From Calothrix sp. MO_167.B12 (GTDB lineage Bacteria; Cyanobacteriota; Cyanobacteriia; Cyanobacteriales; Nostocaceae): a stretch of DNA of 64,000 nt. Under the pieces are notes generated by a model. The model searched no databases. It saw only the letters and a program-made list of their open reading frames with translations, and was not told the origin of the DNA. The DNA lies in the NCBI GenBank assembly GCA_030066045.1, contig JASJCJ010000001.1, forward strand, positions 62,001 through 126,000, given 5' to 3'. Every line of letters begins with the position of its first letter. Within the stretch, counting starts at the first letter, position 1. Of this stretch, positions 49,530-59,460 are shown piece by piece. Made by a program: the position numbers and the translations under genes.

Positions 49530-50864
49530 ATGACTGTTTCTCGCACAATTTGCTTGGGTTTTTTGACTGTGATTGCAGTGGGAACCATCCTACTAATGAT
49601 GCCTTTTGCTACCAGTAATGGTACGTGGAATGACCCAATTGTGGCTTTATTCACCTCTACTTCAGCGGTTTGCGTCACTGGACTGATAGTAGTTGATACT
49701 GGTACTGATTATTCGTTTTGGGGTCAGTTATTTATTTTACTGCTTTTGCAGATTGGGGGTTTGGGATATATGACCACAACCACCTTTATGATTTTACTTC
49801 TGGGTAAAAAATTTGATCTTACTCAAAAAAGGGCAATTCAAAAAGCTTTAGATAGACCTGGGATGAGTGGTAGTAACTACATAATTCGTTCTATCATTGC
49901 CACGACACTGATTTTTGAAATTACAGGTATATTTTTATTATTACCTGCCTTTGTTAGAGATAGTGGGTGGCAACAGGGGGCATGGTTAGCTATTTTCCAC
50001 AGTATTAGTGCTTGGAACAATGCTGGTTTTAGTTTATTTACAGATAGCTTAGTTAAATACCAGTCATCTACCTTATTAATTTTTACCATTTCCGCATTAA
50101 TTATCTTTGGCGGTATTGGCTATCAAGTAATTTTAGAAATATTCTTTTGGTTGCGCGATCGCATCAATAAAAAAAAGGAAAAATTAGTTTTTTCTCTAGA
50201 TTTTAAAGTTGCAACTAGTACAACTATAGTCTTACTGATTCTCGGAACTATCGCCTTTTCTTTAGTCGAATTAAGGAACTCTGCTAAGTTTGGTGTTCTT
50301 AATTATTATGACCAGATGTTAGTAGCTTTATTTCAATCTGTTTCCACTAGAACTGCTGGCTTTAATAGTATTGACATTGCCAAAATGACCAATGCTGGCT
50401 TATTTATTATGATTGCCTTTATGTTTATAGGTGCTAGTCCTGGTGGAACTGGTGGAGGGATAAAAACAACTACACTCAGGGTCTTAACTAGTTGTACTAA
50501 ATCAATTTTATTGGGTAAACAAGAAGTCATTTTATATGAACGTAAGGTTCCAAATACTCTAATTTTAAAGGCAGTAGGAGTCCTAATTGGTTCAGTGACA
50601 ACCGTAATCATATCCACAATCTTAATTGCCATCACAGATCCGACCTTACCTTTTATTCAAGTCTTATTTGAAGTAGTATCTGCCTTTGCTACCGTAGGTT
50701 TATCCACAGGAATTACAGCTAGTATTTCTGGATTTGGCAAAGTGATTTTAATTATCACTATGTATATTGGCAGGGTGGGAGTATTATTGTTCATATCATC
50801 TCTGTTGGGAGATCCCCGTCCTACTCAAGTTCACTACCCAGAAGAAAATTTACTTGTGGGATAG
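49530..50864 (+). CDS. TrkH/KtrB-family K+ transporter membrane subunit
   Basis: FTSTSAVCVTGLIVVDTGTDYSFWGQ, FHSISAWNNAGFSLF, SVSTRTAGFNSIDI, FATVGLSTG. Confidence 0.9.
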   Translation: MTVSRTICLGFLTVIAVGTILLMMPFATSNGTWNDPIVALFTSTSAVCVTGLIVVDTGTDYSFWGQLFILLLLQIGGLGYMTTTTFMILLLGKKFDLTQKRAIQKALDRPGMSGSNYIIRSIIATTLIFEITGIFLLLPAFVRDSGWQQGAWLAIFHSISAWNNAGFSLFTDSLVKYQSSTLLIFTISALIIFGGIGYQVILEIFFWLRDRINKKKEKLVFSLDFKVATSTTIVLLILGTIAFSLVELRNSAKFGVLNYYDQMLVALFQSVSTRTAGFNSIDIAKMTNAGLFIMIAFMFIGASPGGTGGGIKTTTLRVLTSCTKSILLGKQEVILYERKVPNTLILKAVGVLIGSVTTVIISTILIAITDPTLPFIQVLFEVVSAFATVGLSTGITASISGFGKVILIITMYIGRVGVLLFISSLLGDPRPTQVHYPEENLLVG

Positions 50865-51093
50865 TAAATATAGCTTTACATTTCTTAAATTTTGGCAATT
50901 GATTTGTAGCATAATGAATCAATCAAAAATGAATAGCGATCGCTAAATAATCTATAATTACCAATGAAATAAATTAGGTCAACAAAGTCTTATTTACTGA
51001 ATGTAAAAAACTAATTGTCTTCGCGTTACAGAATAAATAAATACCAAATTTATTTTTAATTGTAAGTATTAGCAGTAATGAAGGATAATAACT

Positions 51094-51789
51094 GTGAATT
51101 TATCATCATTAAAGTTCTTTCGCAATTTAATTGAAGAGAATCACCAATTTGCAGTAGTTGGATTAGGTCGTTTTGGTCGGTCAGTCAGCAGCACATTACA
51201 TAAATTGGGTTATCAAGTACTGGCTACAGATATAGATGAAAAGCTAGTATCCCAAGCTTTAACGGAAAATATTGCTGGTCATGCCTTGCAGCTAGATTCC
51301 ACAGAGCCATTAGCTCTCAAAGAAGCGGGAATATTTGAATTTGATACCGTAATTGTGGCAATTGGTAATTATATTCAGGAAAGTATTATTACTACTTTAA
51401 ATGTGAAAGAGGGTGGTGTACCCAATGTAGTGGCTAAAGCATCTAGTGAAGTTCATTGTAAACTATTAAAGAGAGTGGGTGCAGATCGTGTAGTCTTCCC
51501 TGAATTTGAAGCAGGTTGTGCTTTAGCACGAACCCTTACCAAACCATCAATTTTAGAAAGATTTGAACTCGATCCAGATAATAGCATTGTGGAATTGATG
51601 GTACCCGAAGAATTTAATGGCAAAACCATTGCTGAGTTGCAACTACGTAATCGATTTGGTTTGAATGTATTGGCAGTAAGTGAAGGTGGAAAGTTTGTCA
51701 TTAATCCCGAGCCGAGTAAACGTTTGCAAAAGGGGTCAATTATGGCAGTAATCGGTTGCAATAAAGATATTAATCGTTTGCCAATTTAA
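51094..51789 (+). CDS. TrkA/KtrA-family K+ channel regulatory subunit
   Basis: FAVVGLGRFGRSVSSTLHKLGYQVLATDIDE; RCK_C at C-terminus; GTG start. Confidence 0.9.
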   Translation: MNLSSLKFFRNLIEENHQFAVVGLGRFGRSVSSTLHKLGYQVLATDIDEKLVSQALTENIAGHALQLDSTEPLALKEAGIFEFDTVIVAIGNYIQESIITTLNVKEGGVPNVVAKASSEVHCKLLKRVGADRVVFPEFEAGCALARTLTKPSILERFELDPDNSIVELMVPEEFNGKTIAELQLRNRFGLNVLAVSEGGKFVINPEPSKRLQKGSIMAVIGCNKDINRLPI

Positions 51790-51824
51790 CCTCATGTTTT
51801 GCCCAAAGGGAAAGGGGATAGAGG

Positions 51825-51868
51825 AAGTAATAAGTAATAAGTAACAAGTAATAAGAATAAGTAATAAA
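51825..51868. repeat. STRR (AAGTAAT-type heptamers)
   Basis: AAGTAATAAGTAATAAGTAACAAGTAATAAG. Confidence 0.8.
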
Positions 51869-52484
51869 GAATTAAACCTCCTTCCTATGAATGGAAGAAA
51901 CTAGTCATATCCTCTTCTCTCTAGCATAGGTGCCTCCTGCCTGCTGATATAATGTCCGGCAAATCACCCATAATTTAAGACATGGTGCAAAAATCTGAAA
52001 CCTCTTTATGGGAGTATAAATTCAAAATCCCAACTCAGGGGTTAATTAACGGTAATTACTGAGGGATAATCAATCAATTCTTTCGTAGAAATCCAAAATC
52101 TAACATCCACAATCTAAAATCTCAAATTGATTGACGGCAAACACCACTTTGAGATTACGGTTCACCCCAATGGCTGGAGGTATTAATTCTCATACATTAG
52201 ACAAGGTGAGGGCAAATCCTTGAGATGAGCCAACTAGATACATCTGAGGCTTAACCGTCCTAACTGAGGTTCGGAAAACCACCCTTCATGGACTGGCTAC
52301 ACAGGCTCAGTATATATGTCAGCATAGACTGGATTACCAATGGTTTCTACCAGTGGTTGTCCCCAAAAACACTAAAGGTATTTATGCTGAACTGACTGTT
52401 TAGTCAAACCAGTTGGTTCAATATTAGTCCTTTATAAACCCACCCATTCATTTTTTTGTAGTTATACGGAGCCAATAGCTAACA

Positions 52485-54407
52485 ATGGCAAAAGTAGTTG
52501 GAATCGACTTAGGTACTACTAACTCCTGCGTGGCAGTTATGGAAGGTGGTAAACCCACGGTTATTGCCAACGCAGAAGGTTTTCGTACCACCCCCAGTGT
52601 GGTAGCATTTGCTAAGAATGGCGATCGCTTGGTGGGTCAAATTGCCAAACGCCAAGCGGTGATGAACCCTGACAATACTTTTTATTCTGTAAAGCGTTTC
52701 ATTGGACGCAAGCAAGATGAAGTTGCCAACGAAACCACTGAAGTTTCCTACAAGGTCATCAGCAGTAATGGCAATGTTAGATTAGATTGTCCCCAAGCTG
52801 GCAAACAATTTGCACCGGAAGAAATTTCCGCCCAGGTTTTGCGGAAGTTGGTGGATGATGCCAGTAAGTACGTTGGTGAAACTATTACCCAAGCAGTAAT
52901 TACCGTTCCTGCATACTTCAACGACTCCCAGAGACAAGCAACTAAAGACGCTGGTAAAATTGCCGGTTTAGAAGTCCTGCGGATTATCAACGAACCTACC
53001 GCCGCCTCCTTGGCATACGGCTTTGATAAAAAGAGCAATGAAACCATCCTCGTATTTGACTTGGGTGGTGGTACCTTCGACGTATCCATCCTAGAAGTAG
53101 GGGATGGGGTATTTGAAGTTCTTTCCACCTCCGGCGACACCCACCTTGGTGGTGATGACTTCGATAAAAAAATTGTTGATTTCTTAGCAGAAGAATTTAG
53201 AAAACAAGAAGGTATCGATCTTCGCAAAGATAAGCAAGCTTTACAACGCCTCACAGAAGCAGCAGAAAAAGCCAAAATCGAGCTTTCCAGCGTTACCCAA
53301 GCGGAAATCAACTTACCATTTATCACCGCCACTCAAGAGGGTCCCAAGCACCTAGATACAACTCTCACCCGCGCCCAATTCGAGGGACTCTGCTCTGATT
53401 TAATTGATCGCTGCCGTATTCCTGTAGAAAATGCCCTCCGCGACGCTAAAATCAATAAGAGCGATATTGATGAAGTGGTTCTAGTGGGTGGTTCTACCCG
53501 GATTCCCGCAGTCCAAGAAGTTGTCAAGCGGATATTGGACAAAGAACCCAACCAAAGCGTGAACCCCGATGAAGTGGTAGCAGTTGGTGCGGCGATTCAA
53601 GCAGGTGTCCTTGGTGGCGATGTCACAGGTATCTTACTGTTAGACGTAACCCCCCTATCCTTGGGTGTGGAAACCTTGGGCGGCGTAATGACCAAAATTA
53701 TCCCCCGCAATACCACCATTCCCACCAAGAAGTCAGAAGTATTCTCCACCGCCGTGGATGGTCAAACCAATGTGGAAATCCACGTCCTCCAAGGCGAACG
53801 GGAAATGTCCAATGACAACAAGAGTTTAGGAACCTTCCGTTTAGATGGTATCCCCCCCGCACCCCGTGGCGTACCCCAAATCGAAGTGGTATTCGACATT
53901 GACGCTAACGGTATCCTCAACGTGACTGCTAAGGATAAGGGTACTGGTAAGGAACAATCCATCAGCATCACCGGCGCTTCCACCTTAGATAAAGCAGATG
54001 TGGAACGCATGGTTCAAGAAGCCGAATCCCACGCTTCAGAAGACAAAGAACGCCGGGAAAAAATTGATCGCAAGAACCAAGCAGACTCTTTAGCATACCA
54101 AGCCGAGAAGCAGTTACAAGAACTGGGCGATAAAGTACCTGCCGATGATAAAACCAAAATCGAAGGTTTAATTAAAGACTTGCGGGAAGCTGTTGGTAAG
54201 GAAGACGACGAACAAATCCAGAAGTTAACACCAGAACTACAACAAGCACTATTCTCCGTTGGTAGCAATATTTATCAACAAGCAGGTGGTCCTGGCGCCC
54301 CTGATGCTCCTGGTGATGGTGCTGCTCCTGGTGGAGATGCAGGTAGTACTTCTTCTACTACCGGCGGTGATGATGTAATTGACGCTGATTTCACTGAATC
54401 TAAGTAA
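52485..54407 (+). CDS. dnaK: Molecular chaperone DnaK
   Basis: [60 protein letters not shown]. Confidence 0.98.
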   Translation: MAKVVGIDLGTTNSCVAVMEGGKPTVIANAEGFRTTPSVVAFAKNGDRLVGQIAKRQAVMNPDNTFYSVKRFIGRKQDEVANETTEVSYKVISSNGNVRLDCPQAGKQFAPEEISAQVLRKLVDDASKYVGETITQAVITVPAYFNDSQRQATKDAGKIAGLEVLRIINEPTAASLAYGFDKKSNETILVFDLGGGTFDVSILEVGDGVFEVLSTSGDTHLGGDDFDKKIVDFLAEEFRKQEGIDLRKDKQALQRLTEAAEKAKIELSSVTQAEINLPFITATQEGPKHLDTTLTRAQFEGLCSDLIDRCRIPVENALRDAKINKSDIDEVVLVGGSTRIPAVQEVVKRILDKEPNQSVNPDEVVAVGAAIQAGVLGGDVTGILLLDVTPLSLGVETLGGVMTKIIPRNTTIPTKKSEVFSTAVDGQTNVEIHVLQGEREMSNDNKSLGTFRLDGIPPAPRGVPQIEVVFDIDANGILNVTAKDKGTGKEQSISITGASTLDKADVERMVQEAESHASEDKERREKIDRKNQADSLAYQAEKQLQELGDKVPADDKTKIEGLIKDLREAVGKEDDEQIQKLTPELQQALFSVGSNIYQQAGGPGAPDAPGDGAAPGGDAGSTSSTTGGDDVIDADFTESK

Positions 54408-54464
54408 TAGGATTATAGAAATTAGATATGATCTAATTTCCATAATCTAAATTAATGAATTGCT

Positions 54465-54494
54465 TGTAGAGACGCGATATATCGCGTCTCTACA
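54465..54494. repeat. 30-nt perfect palindrome downstream of dnaK
   Basis: TGTAGAGACGCGATATATCGCGTCTCTACA; may act as terminator (followed by TTATTTTT). Confidence 0.85.
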
Positions 54495-54706
54495 TTATTT
54501 TTCGCTTAAAAATGAAAATATAATTACTTAAAAATGAAATCAACTCTGAAAAAAACGGTAATATTTTTGACATAAAATGATAATGACCTCCTTCTTGCTT
54601 GACATATACAATGGCTGTGTAAGTGAAAAGAGTAATGAACACAAAATTATGTTCTCAACTCTCATACCATTCATTCAAGTAAGCTGCATTCAAAAGGAGA
54701 AAGATT

Positions 54707-54895
54707 ATGTTAGTTCTCGACAAAAAAGAATTGTTTGAAGAAGTTAAGGATCTAGAATCTGCTACCGTTAGTGGGGGAGGTGATGGCGGACTTAACCCCG
54801 GTGTCATATTTGTTTGTAACGTAGGCAATGGCGGCAATGTGCCCGACATTACTAACTTTGTTCCATTCAGTCCAATTGTTTGTAACACGTTCTAG
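54707..54895 (+). CDS. Small peptide with double-glycine-type leader (putative RiPP/bacteriocin-like precursor)
   Basis: AAAGGAGA Shine-Dalgarno upstream of ATG; MLVLDKKELFEEVKDLESATVSGG | GDGGLNPGVIFVCNVGNGGNVPDITNFVPFSPIVCNTF. Confidence 0.6.
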   Translation: MLVLDKKELFEEVKDLESATVSGGGDGGLNPGVIFVCNVGNGGNVPDITNFVPFSPIVCNTF

Positions 54896-54976
54896 ATGTG
54901 ATTTTCCCCATAGTGCGATCGCCCTATGGGTAAGATAGTGCTGTTACACTGAGAGTTGAACCCAAATACTCTAACT

Positions 54977-55213
54977 ATGTTAAGACGTTCTAAATTCGAT
55001 ACCACCCAGTCTCAAATTATGCACCGCGCTGAGGATTTGATTAGTGCTGCATCCAACCGTTACCGGATTACAGTACAGGTGGCGCATCGTGCCAAGCGTC
55101 GGCGTTATGAAGATTTTGATAGTGGGGAAGATATGGTCATGAAACCTGTACTCAGAGCAATTATCGAAATGTCTGATGAACTCACCCAGCCAGAAATCAT
55201 TGGAGAATTATAG
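54977..55213 (+). CDS. rpoZ: DNA-directed RNA polymerase omega subunit
   Basis: [49 protein letters not shown] at 54977 preferred to the TTG at 54956. Confidence 0.88.
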   Translation: MLRRSKFDTTQSQIMHRAEDLISAASNRYRITVQVAHRAKRRRYEDFDSGEDMVMKPVLRAIIEMSDELTQPEIIGEL

Positions 55214-55318
55214 AAACTAGTCGAAGTCCAAAACTCAAGCGCCTAGGCTTGGAAGAATCTCCCACCTGGAAGATGGGAGATTGTCAAAGATCATAGATCA
55301 GAACTGTTGGCAGGGAGA

Positions 55319-55831
55319 ATGAGGAAAAATCCATTGTTCATTCCACCACTGTTCAAAACTTTACCAGCACTCGCTATCTTCATGGTGGTGGGTGTTATGG
55401 TAACTGGTTTGGCAGCAAGTGAATCAAAATTGACTGGTATAATTGGTATCCAAAGAGCGATCGCTCAAAGCACAAATTCCCGCGAGGTTTCCCAAAGAAT
55501 TTATCAAAAACTACCAGATTTACCAAGGGAAAACCAATATATAAGTAAAGAAAATGGGAAAGTTGCCACTAACAATACCCTAGTTAGTCGGATGGTTGGC
55601 TATCACTTTTACCTCAAAGGACGGGCACCTAACTATCGATTCGATTGGAAATTGACTTTAGCTGATTATCTCGGTGCCAATGAAATTATGTACGACACAT
55701 CCTATCCTGGTCATGATAGCTTACGAAAAAATCCTTTGCAAGGCGATCGCACAGCCATTAAAAAGCTGAGTCGCCGTCAGCGTAATGCCTTGGTGCAAAC
55801 TCTAGTTGATTATTTTAGTGGTAATCAGTGA
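55319..55831 (+). CDS. Conserved hypothetical protein with N-terminal hydrophobic/signal segment
   Basis: MRKNPLFIPPLFKTLPALAIFMVVGVMVTGLA; TTG start possible at 55307. Confidence 0.55.
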   Translation: MRKNPLFIPPLFKTLPALAIFMVVGVMVTGLAASESKLTGIIGIQRAIAQSTNSREVSQRIYQKLPDLPRENQYISKENGKVATNNTLVSRMVGYHFYLKGRAPNYRFDWKLTLADYLGANEIMYDTSYPGHDSLRKNPLQGDRTAIKKLSRRQRNALVQTLVDYFSGNQ

Positions 55832-56059
55832 TTTGTTATTCGTCATTCGTCAATGGCAATAGTTGAGGTGATTTATGAAAATAATTTTATCAATGAAGAG
55901 GGCGCAAGCCGCAGTGCCCCTACAATTGATTGGTGATGTGAGATAGGTAATCTTGCACCACCGAAGGGAGTATTTTCCATCACTCCTTCACTCCGGGCGG
56001 GGAAACCCCGCCCCTACTCCGAACCCCGAACCCCGAACTCCGAACTCCTTCCCTCCCAA

Positions 56060-56425
56060 ATGGAACGTGTAATCAAAACTGGTAACGGCTGGCGTATTGG
56101 CTGGAACCCAGAAGCACCTGAATTTAAAGGCTTAGTTGGTACAGATGATTGGGCGATTGAGTTAACAGCAGCCGAATTGAACGATTTTTGTCGTCTGATG
56201 TTGCAACTAGCTGACACCATGAGTCAAATAGCCACTGAGCTTATGGATGAAGAGAAAATTACTTGTGAGGCGGAAAGTGATTTATTGTGGATGGAAGTAA
56301 CAGGCTATCCCCAAGAATATAGTTTGCGGTTTATCCTCCATTCAGGACGGTGTGTAGAAGGGAAGTGGAACCCCTCAGCAGTACCAGGTTTACAACAAGC
56401 TGCTGGAATGCTGCAAGTTTTTTAG
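56060..56425 (+). CDS. DUF1818 family protein
   Basis: MERVIKTGNGWRIGWNPEAPEFKGLVGTDDWAIELTAAELNDFCRL. Confidence 0.8.
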   Translation: MERVIKTGNGWRIGWNPEAPEFKGLVGTDDWAIELTAAELNDFCRLMLQLADTMSQIATELMDEEKITCEAESDLLWMEVTGYPQEYSLRFILHSGRCVEGKWNPSAVPGLQQAAGMLQVF

Positions 56426-56519
56426 GATTTGTGGTTGCTTATTGTTAAACTCATGTTAATATATTAAAGCCACACTCAAATATTGAATATTCTCTATAGG
56501 AAATTCACAACGAGTGTAA

Positions 56520-56593
56520 CGGGGCGTAGCGCAGCTTGGTAGCGCGCCACTTTGGGGTAGTGGAGGTCGTGGGTTCAAATCCCGCCGCTCCGA
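56520..56593 (+). tRNA. tRNA-Pro (anticodon TGG)
   Basis: CGGGGCGTAGCGCAGCTTGGTAGCGCGCCACTTTGGGGTAGTGGAGGTCGTGGGTTCAAATCCCGCCGCTCCGA; acceptor CGGGGCG/CGCTCCG pairs. Confidence 0.95.
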
Positions 56594-56601
56594 TTAGTAA
56601 A

Positions 56602-56723
56602 TGTCGAATAACCCTTTATTTGTCGTCGTTAAAACATTACTGTCGTTATTAACGATTTGAATGTCGTATTAACAAATTATTTTTGTCGGTTTCCTCCTGG
56701 CATCCGTTAACAAATTAATGTCG
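56602..56723. mobile_element. Putative Tn7-like/CAST transposon end (TGTCG array) 3' of tRNA-Pro
   Basis: TGTCG at 56602, 56621, 56641, 56662, 56684 and 56719 with TTAACAAATTA(AT)-type companions. Confidence 0.5.
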
Positions 56724-57022
56724 TTGAAATAATTGATTAATTGTTGGAGGGGAATATTTAGTCCGTTGGGGATTATAAATCCCTATCTAAGGGACTTCCA
56801 CGAAATAAATTATCCCACATTGTAATCCCACCGTAACCCCGCCCCTACGAATCATAACATTGGTAAATTAACGTTTGGGATCTTTTTGAATCTGGAAGTC
56901 CCGAATAGCTCAAACCCTCTTTTAAACGACTAAAAAAATACAAATAATTTTTATCTTAAACACAATGATTATCATCCCCATTCTATTTATAGTGGCTGAT
57001 ATTTAAAACAAGGTGCATTCTC

Positions 57023-57868
57023 ATGAGTTACGACAATGCTTGTAAATATTTAGCTGAAGAATATCCAAGAGATTTTATGCGGTGGTTGCTGGGAGTAGAA
57101 CCACAAAATATAGAAGTATTAAAAACCGAATTAACATTAGAACCCATTCGCGCTGATTCTGTTATTTTTCTGCAAACGGAAAACGAAATTTTACACATCG
57201 AATTTCAGACTTTACCCCAATCAACCCCAGCAATACCATTTAGAATGCTTGATTACTCGGTACGGTTGAAGCGACAATATAAATGTGATGTGGTTCAAGT
57301 GGTAATTTTTCTCCAGGAGACAACAAACGAAGTTGTTTTTACAGAAGAATATCGAGATATAACAACCACCCATCATTATCAAGCAGTGCGGATATGGGAG
57401 CAAGAACCAGCATTATTCTTAGATAACCCTGCTCTCTTACCCTTAGCGACATTAGCACGGACAGATTCTCCACAAAGCTTGCTTGGACAAGTAGCCGAGA
57501 AAATCGCTAAAATTCCAGATAGAGAAACAAAGCAAAATATCGCAGGTTGTACGGAAATTTTAGCAGGACTGCGGTTTGAGAAAGATATTATTCGTCAATT
57601 TCTACGGGAGGATATCATGCAGGAATCGGTAATTTATCAAGATATTTTACAGAAGGGTTTAGAACGGGGTAAAAAGCAAGAAGCACTTTCTTTATGTAAT
57701 TCTTTGTTATCAGAACGTTTTGAAGAGCTTGATTCATCGATTATTGCGCGAGTTCAAGTCTTATCTGTGGAAAAATTGGAAGCATTAGTAAGAGCATTAT
57801 TTAGGATTTCAACTGTAGATGATTTAGTCGCTTGGTTGGATAATCAAGTCAGGGAAGAGAATAGTTAA
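57023..57868 (+). CDS. Rpn/PD-(D/E)XK nuclease-family transposase-like protein with DUF4351-like C-terminus
   Basis: MSYDNACKYLAEEYPRDFMRWLLG, ILHIEFQTLPQSTPAIPFRMLDYSVRLKRQY. Confidence 0.82.
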   Translation: MSYDNACKYLAEEYPRDFMRWLLGVEPQNIEVLKTELTLEPIRADSVIFLQTENEILHIEFQTLPQSTPAIPFRMLDYSVRLKRQYKCDVVQVVIFLQETTNEVVFTEEYRDITTTHHYQAVRIWEQEPALFLDNPALLPLATLARTDSPQSLLGQVAEKIAKIPDRETKQNIAGCTEILAGLRFEKDIIRQFLREDIMQESVIYQDILQKGLERGKKQEALSLCNSLLSERFEELDSSIIARVQVLSVEKLEALVRALFRISTVDDLVAWLDNQVREENS

Positions 57869-57870
57869 TT

Positions 57871-58385
57871 ATGCAGGAATTAGTGATTTATCAAGATATT
57901 TTAGATAAATTACCCCAAAGCTATTCTGCTGAATTGTACAACCAAGAATGTCAACAAATCTTTCAACCGGATGACGCGGGGACGCGGGGACACGGGGACA
58001 CGGGGACGCGGAGCGGGATGTGTCCCAAGCCCCGTGTCCGGGGCGATAAGCCCCAAGGGTCCTCCTCCCCCATCAAATCTGCGATTTGATGGCTCCCGAT
58101 TGGTGGGCACCTCAAGCCCCCACCACATCGGTGTCTGGTGCGTCTCCCCCTCTCCGCGTCTCCGCGTCTCTTCTTGACCATATTTATGAATCTTATACAG
58201 GACAAGGACGCAGTATTTATGAAACTAACTCATCGCCATTGTTACGAGAAAAAAACAACCATGATGTGATAAATATGAGTAATTTGGAGCGGCAAATTAT
58301 CCATCAGGATACCATCTTATACACCACAGGTGATCGCATCTTTAATTATCATCATTCATTAACAGAAAAATCAACTTGTTCGTAA
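57871..58385 (+). pseudogene. Small hypothetical ORF apparently interrupted by a GC-rich repeat insertion
   Basis: MQELVIYQDILDKLPQSYSAELYNQECQQIFQPDD before, HIYESYTGQGRSIYETN...TILYTTGDRIFNYHH after the GACGCGG/CCGCGTC block (~57973-58172). Confidence 0.4.
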
Positions 58386-58957
58386 AGGTCACTTAATGTA
58401 ATTTCAAAATCAATAGTTTCTAAAGATAAATTTGCTGATTCGCCTTCAATTTCATCAAATATCCATTTACCATCCGCAGTTTTCACGTAATGCATGACAT
58501 GATATTGATATTGGTCGATTAAAATATATTCTTGAAATTCTGGAATCGAGCGATAATATAAAAATTTATTTCCTTGGTCGTAATTTTGTGTTGATTTTGA
58601 TAAAACTTCTACAATTAATGATGGATTTGTCACAGTGGTTGTGCTGGTTCCGGTATAAATAGGTTGTCCTTCTATGACCATTACATCGGGGTAAGTATAC
58701 TGGCGATATTTCGGTATCCACAAACGCACATCAGCGATATAAACTCGGTAATTTTGATTTTTGGTAGCAATTTTGATAGAAGCAGCTAAATTTAGGGCAA
58801 TTTGATTGTGATTGGTAGTTCCACCCGTCATCAGTACAATTTCTCCATCGCGGTATTCGCTTTTAAATTCCGCTTGTTCTTCCAGTGCTAAATATTCTTC
58901 TGGAGTGTAGAAGCGTTTAACTGTTTGCACTTTTGTAGTCATAGTTTTTATTTTCAT
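58352..58957 (-). CDS. Uma2-family (DUF820) endonuclease
   Basis: FYTPEEYLALEEQAEFKSEYRDGEIVLMTGGTTNHNQIALNL, YPDVMVIEG, PSLIVEVLSKST. Confidence 0.87.
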   Translation of the reverse strand: MKIKTMTTKVQTVKRFYTPEEYLALEEQAEFKSEYRDGEIVLMTGGTTNHNQIALNLAASIKIATKNQNYRVYIADVRLWIPKYRQYTYPDVMVIEGQPIYTGTSTTTVTNPSLIVEVLSKSTQNYDQGNKFLYYRSIPEFQEYILIDQYQYHVMHYVKTADGKWIFDEIEGESANLSLETIDFEITLSDLYEQVDFSVNE

Positions 58958-59229
58958 AAGATATCATCTATCTTCTCTATTATTATCTCGGCATTGAGAA
59001 TTTTAGAAGCGGCAACATGATAATGCTCAATTTTTATCATTAGACCTCTGGTGGAAAAGAATGTAGAGACGTAGCAATGCTACGTCACCGAACAAGGGTT
59101 TTGGTGCTCCGCATATTTAATTTCCAACAGAAGTCTATTGGCTCCCATCCCAATCCCAACTTGCCAAACCGAGTTTCCAATTCTTCCCCTATCCCCCACA
59201 ATGTCCGTGGAACATGTCCAATCCGGTAA

Positions 59230-59452
59230 ACTTTTCCTAACTTCCTCTCCTTTGAAGAGTGGGTTGGAGCCTACCAAGCAGTGAGTGTGTTGAACTGATA
59301 CCGTGTTTGAGTTGGTGGATGTAAATTTTGCCATTACTAAAGGTAACCTGCTCCCATCGTAGTGCAAATAGCTCAGATATTCGCAGACTGTGACGATATG
59401 CCAGTAAAATCAAAGTAGAAGAATGAGAAAATAATTTCATTCGCAGATTCAT
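59230..59452 (-). pseudogene. Tyrosine recombinase/integrase fragment
   Basis: LILLAYRHSLRISELFALRWEQVTFSNGKIYIHQLKHG matches the box-I Arg region; no intact C-terminal H-x-x-R/Y region seen. Confidence 0.65.
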
Positions 59453-59460
59453 TGACCATT

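Noticed and set aside
52748-53332. 194-aa minus-strand ORF inside dnaK
   Set aside because: Antisense of a highly conserved gene; codon-bias artefact
54655-54888. 77-aa minus ORF opposite the putative RiPP precursor
   Set aside because: Plus-strand ORF has a clear SD and leader organisation; minus ORF looks like its antisense
56594-57020. Complete CAST transposon
   Set aside because: Only one end-like array is visible; no tnsB/tnsC/tniQ/cas12k ORF, tracrRNA or opposite end recognised in the window
57910-58205. Overlapping ORFs of 60-80 aa on both strands
   Set aside because: Low-complexity GACGCGG/CCGCGTC repeats open in several frames
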